A DNA stretch of 48,666 nucleotides from Myxococcales bacterium UBA1660. GTDB taxonomy: Bacteria; Myxococcota_A; Polyangia; Polyangiales; Houyiibacteriaceae. Below are positions 46,918 to 48,666 of this stretch, in pieces. Numbering within the stretch: position 1 is the first letter of the stretch; the number at the start of each line of letters is the position of its first letter. The stretch spans positions 111,830 through 160,495 of the forward strand of contig DCLA01000016.1 in assembly GCA_002320815.1 (NCBI GenBank). Reading direction: 5' to 3'. The notes beneath the pieces are model-generated. The model was not told where the DNA came from. It made no database searches and saw only the letters and a list, made by a program, of their open reading frames with translations. A program made the position numbers and the translations under genes.

Positions 46918-48666
46918 TCAGCGCCGGGGCCGCTGGGGCTTGCTCCCTCGGCGGGTGCGCTTGGGGGCGTCGCGGCCTTCCAGACGCTTGATCTCGTCGC
47001 GGAGCTCGGCCGCCTTCTCGAAGTCCAGGGCCTCGGCAGCGCGCAGCATCGCGTCGCGGATCGCCTCCAGCTTCTCCTCGATGGGCATCTCGTCCTTCAC
47101 GCCGTCGACGCGCGAGACGGTGGAGAAGTCGCGGGTCCCCATGGTCGGGTCGAGCTGCATCACCGCCTTCTTGACGGTCTTGGGCGTGATCCCGTGCTCG
47201 GCGTTGTAGGCGGCCTGGATCTCCCGCCGGCGGGCGGTCTCGTCGATGGCGAGCTTCATGGCCGCGGTGATCTTGTCCGCGTACATCAGGACCCGGCCCT
47301 CCACGTTTCGCGCGGCGCGGCCGATGGTCTGGATCAGCGAACGCGGCGAGCGCAGGAAGCCCTCCTTGTCCGCGTCGAGGATGGCGACCAGGGAGACCTC
47401 CGGGAGGTCGAGCCCCTCGCGCAGGAGGTTGATGCCCACCAGCACGTCGAACTCGCCGCGCCGGAGATCGCGCAGGATCTCCACCCGCTCCAGCGTGTCG
47501 ATGTCGCTGTGGAGGTAGCGCACCTTCACGCCGAGCTCCGTGTAGTACTCGGTGAGATCCTCGGCCATCCGCTTGGTCAACGTGGTCACCAGGACCCGCT
47601 GGTCGTTCTCCACGCGGGTCCGGATCTCGCCCAGGAGGTCGTCCACCTGGCTCCCCACCGGGCGGACCTCGATGACCGGGTCCATCAGGCCCGTGGGCCG
47701 GATGAGCTGCTCGACGACGACGCCCTCGGCCTTCTCCATCTCGTACTCGCCCGGGGTCGCGCTCACGTAGAGCGCGTCGACCACGTGCTTCTCCCACTCC
47801 TCGAACTGGAGCGGGCGGTTGTCGAGGGCGCTGGGCAGGCGGAACCCGTGACTCACCAGGACCTCCTTCCGGGCCCGGTCGCCGCGGAACATCGCGCCGA
47901 TCTGCGGCACGGTCTGGTGGGACTCGTCGAGCACCATCAGGAAGTCGTCGGGGAAGTAGTCGATCAGTGTGGGCGGGGGCTCGCCGGGCTTCCGGCCGCT
48001 CAGGTGCCGCGAGTAGTTCTCGATGCCCTGACAGAAGCCCATCTGCTCGAGCATCTCCAGGTCGAACATGGTCCGCTGCTCAAGGCGCTGCCGCTCCAGC
48101 AGCTTGCCCGCGGCCTCCAGCTCGCCCAGGCGTTCGCGGAGCTCCACGCGGATCCCCTCGATGGCTCGGGCCCGGTGTTCGTCGGGGGTGACGTAGTGGG
48201 AGCCGGGGTAGATCCCGTAGCGATCGAGGTCCGCGAGCACCTTGCCGCGGAGGGGGTCCACCTCGGTGATCCGCTCGACCTCGTCGCCCCAGAACTCGAT
48301 GCGCACGGCGGTGGAGTCCGAGTGCGCGGGAAAGACCTCCACCACGTCGCCGCGGACCCGGAAGGTCCCCCGGTGGAAGTCCACGTCGTTGCGCTTGTAC
48401 TGGATCTCCACCATCCGCCGGAGGAACTCGTCCCGGCGCAGCTCCTCGCCCCGGCGGATGTCGATGAGCATCTCGTGGTACCACTCGGCCGAGCCGATGC
48501 CGTAGATGCAGGAGACGCTGGCGACGATGATGACGTCCCGGCGGCTGAGCAGGGCCCGGGTCGCCGAGTGCCGCATCCGGTCGATCGCGTCGTTCACGAT
48601 CGCGTCCTTCTCGATGTAGGTGTCGCTCGTCGGGATGTACGCCTCGGGCTGGTAGTAGTCGTAGTA
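46918..48666 (-). CDS. uvrB: UvrB, excinuclease ABC subunit B (5' end beyond window)
   Basis: UvrB is the helicase-like damage-verification subunit of nucleotide excision repair. The visible 582 residues begin in the beta-hairpin region (YYDYYQPEAYIPTSDTYIEK) and continue with VASVSCIYGIG. Motif blocks DESHQTVPQIGAMFRGD, LVSHGFRLPSALDNRPL and YVSATPGEYE follow, then QVLVTTLTKRMAEDLTEY-like helicase II, LVGINLLREGLDLPEVSL and QTIGRAARN. The C-terminal UVR domain (EKLEAIRDAMLRAAEALDFEKAAELRDEIKRLE) binds UvrC. About the first 90 residues with Walker A lie beyond the right edge. Ends in a basic KRTRRGSKPQRPRR tail. Confidence 0.97.
   Translation of the reverse strand, partial: YYDYYQPEAYIPTSDTYIEKDAIVNDAIDRMRHSATRALLSRRDVIIVASVSCIYGIGSAEWYHEMLIDIRRGEELRRDEFLRRMVEIQYKRNDVDFHRGTFRVRGDVVEVFPAHSDSTAVRIEFWGDEVERITEVDPLRGKVLADLDRYGIYPGSHYVTPDEHRARAIEGIRVELRERLGELEAAGKLLERQRLEQRTMFDLEMLEQMGFCQGIENYSRHLSGRKPGEPPPTLIDYFPDDFLMVLDESHQTVPQIGAMFRGDRARKEVLVSHGFRLPSALDNRPLQFEEWEKHVVDALYVSATPGEYEMEKAEGVVVEQLIRPTGLMDPVIEVRPVGSQVDDLLGEIRTRVENDQRVLVTTLTKRMAEDLTEYYTELGVKVRYLHSDIDTLERVEILRDLRRGEFDVLVGINLLREGLDLPEVSLVAILDADKEGFLRSPRSLIQTIGRAARNVEGRVLMYADKITAAMKLAIDETARRREIQAAYNAEHGITPKTVKKAVMQLDPTMGTRDFSTVSRVDGVKDEMPIEEKLEAIRDAMLRAAEALDFEKAAELRDEIKRLEGRDAPKRTRRGSKPQRPRR

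Noticed and set aside
46808..47797. A 329-codon minus-strand frame inside uvrB
   Set aside because: Arg/Gly/Pro-rich out-of-frame reading of uvrB.
1..48666. tRNA genes, insertion sequences, prophage or CRISPR
   Set aside because: No cloverleaf-like intergenic sequence, transposase, integrase or regularly spaced repeats were found. The gaps between genes are short.

Overview
This is a very GC-rich, gene-dense chromosomal stretch from a Gram-negative bacterium. It has outer-membrane barrel, TonB and lipoprotein genes, and many lipoproteins that begin with a lipobox followed by CGDDD-type and DAG/PDAG-type linkers. It also has Cys-rich repeat lipoproteins and a stressosome (RsbR/S/T) module. 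Together these suggest a myxobacterium, most likely of the Sandaracinaceae/Polyangiales type. That assignment is inferred from style and gene families, since no 16S gene is present. I see no tRNA, rRNA, insertion sequence, prophage or CRISPR array, and no gene-free stretch longer than 300 bases.

Layout. 1-421: start of a TonB-domain protein cut by the window edge. 478-4635: a lipoprotein with 17 Cys-rich repeats, MutY (apparently with a CTG start) and a soluble PhoR-type histidine kinase. 4773-7568: a large lipoprotein whose esterase motifs appear in circularly permuted order. 7665-10540: an SCP2-like protein, then a forward three-gene operon (DUF1285, TlpA-like thioredoxin, dipeptide epimerase) joined by GTGA overlaps. 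10691-15751: a small unknown protein, then a reverse cluster of two alpha/beta hydrolases, an MsbA-like ABC exporter and an RRM protein that seems to start with ATT. 15919-18267: a helix-hairpin-helix protein divergent from a YihY-type membrane protein. 18258-22369: a sulfur-themed locus with a DsrE-like lipoprotein, a sterol-desaturase/double-rhodanese fusion and a GH113-like glycosidase on one strand. Divergent from it is an ArsR-rhodanese regulator, and an AT-rich perfect palindrome lies between the two. 22376-24813: a zinc-protease lipoprotein and another Cys-rich lipoprotein. 24965-26707: a His-tailed FKBP isomerase, a small repeat lipoprotein (three TNVAA repeats) and a ferritin-like diiron protein. 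26779-30822: a stressosome operon (rsbR, rsbS, rsbT, an HATPase/phosphatase fusion and a sensor kinase). 30941-38696: purple-acid-phosphatase-like lipoprotein, RluD-family synthase, DnaJ, sorbosone-dehydrogenase-like lipoprotein, class II DAHP synthase, SfsA and a universal stress protein. 38704-45220: DUF3570 barrel, DUF4266 lipoprotein, a large secreted protein, two unknown membrane or lipoproteins, and an HTTM-domain protein with a partner. 45225-48666: LysR regulator, KptA-type RNA 2'-phosphotransferase, and UvrB cut by the right edge.

The strongest candidates for undescribed biology are the ArsR-rhodanese / DsrE / desaturase-rhodanese locus, the TNVAA-repeat lipoprotein translationally coupled to a diiron ferritin-like protein, and the permuted esterase lipoprotein. 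The rare start codons of mutY (CTG) and the RRM gene (ATT) are well supported by sequence and would be missed by standard gene callers.
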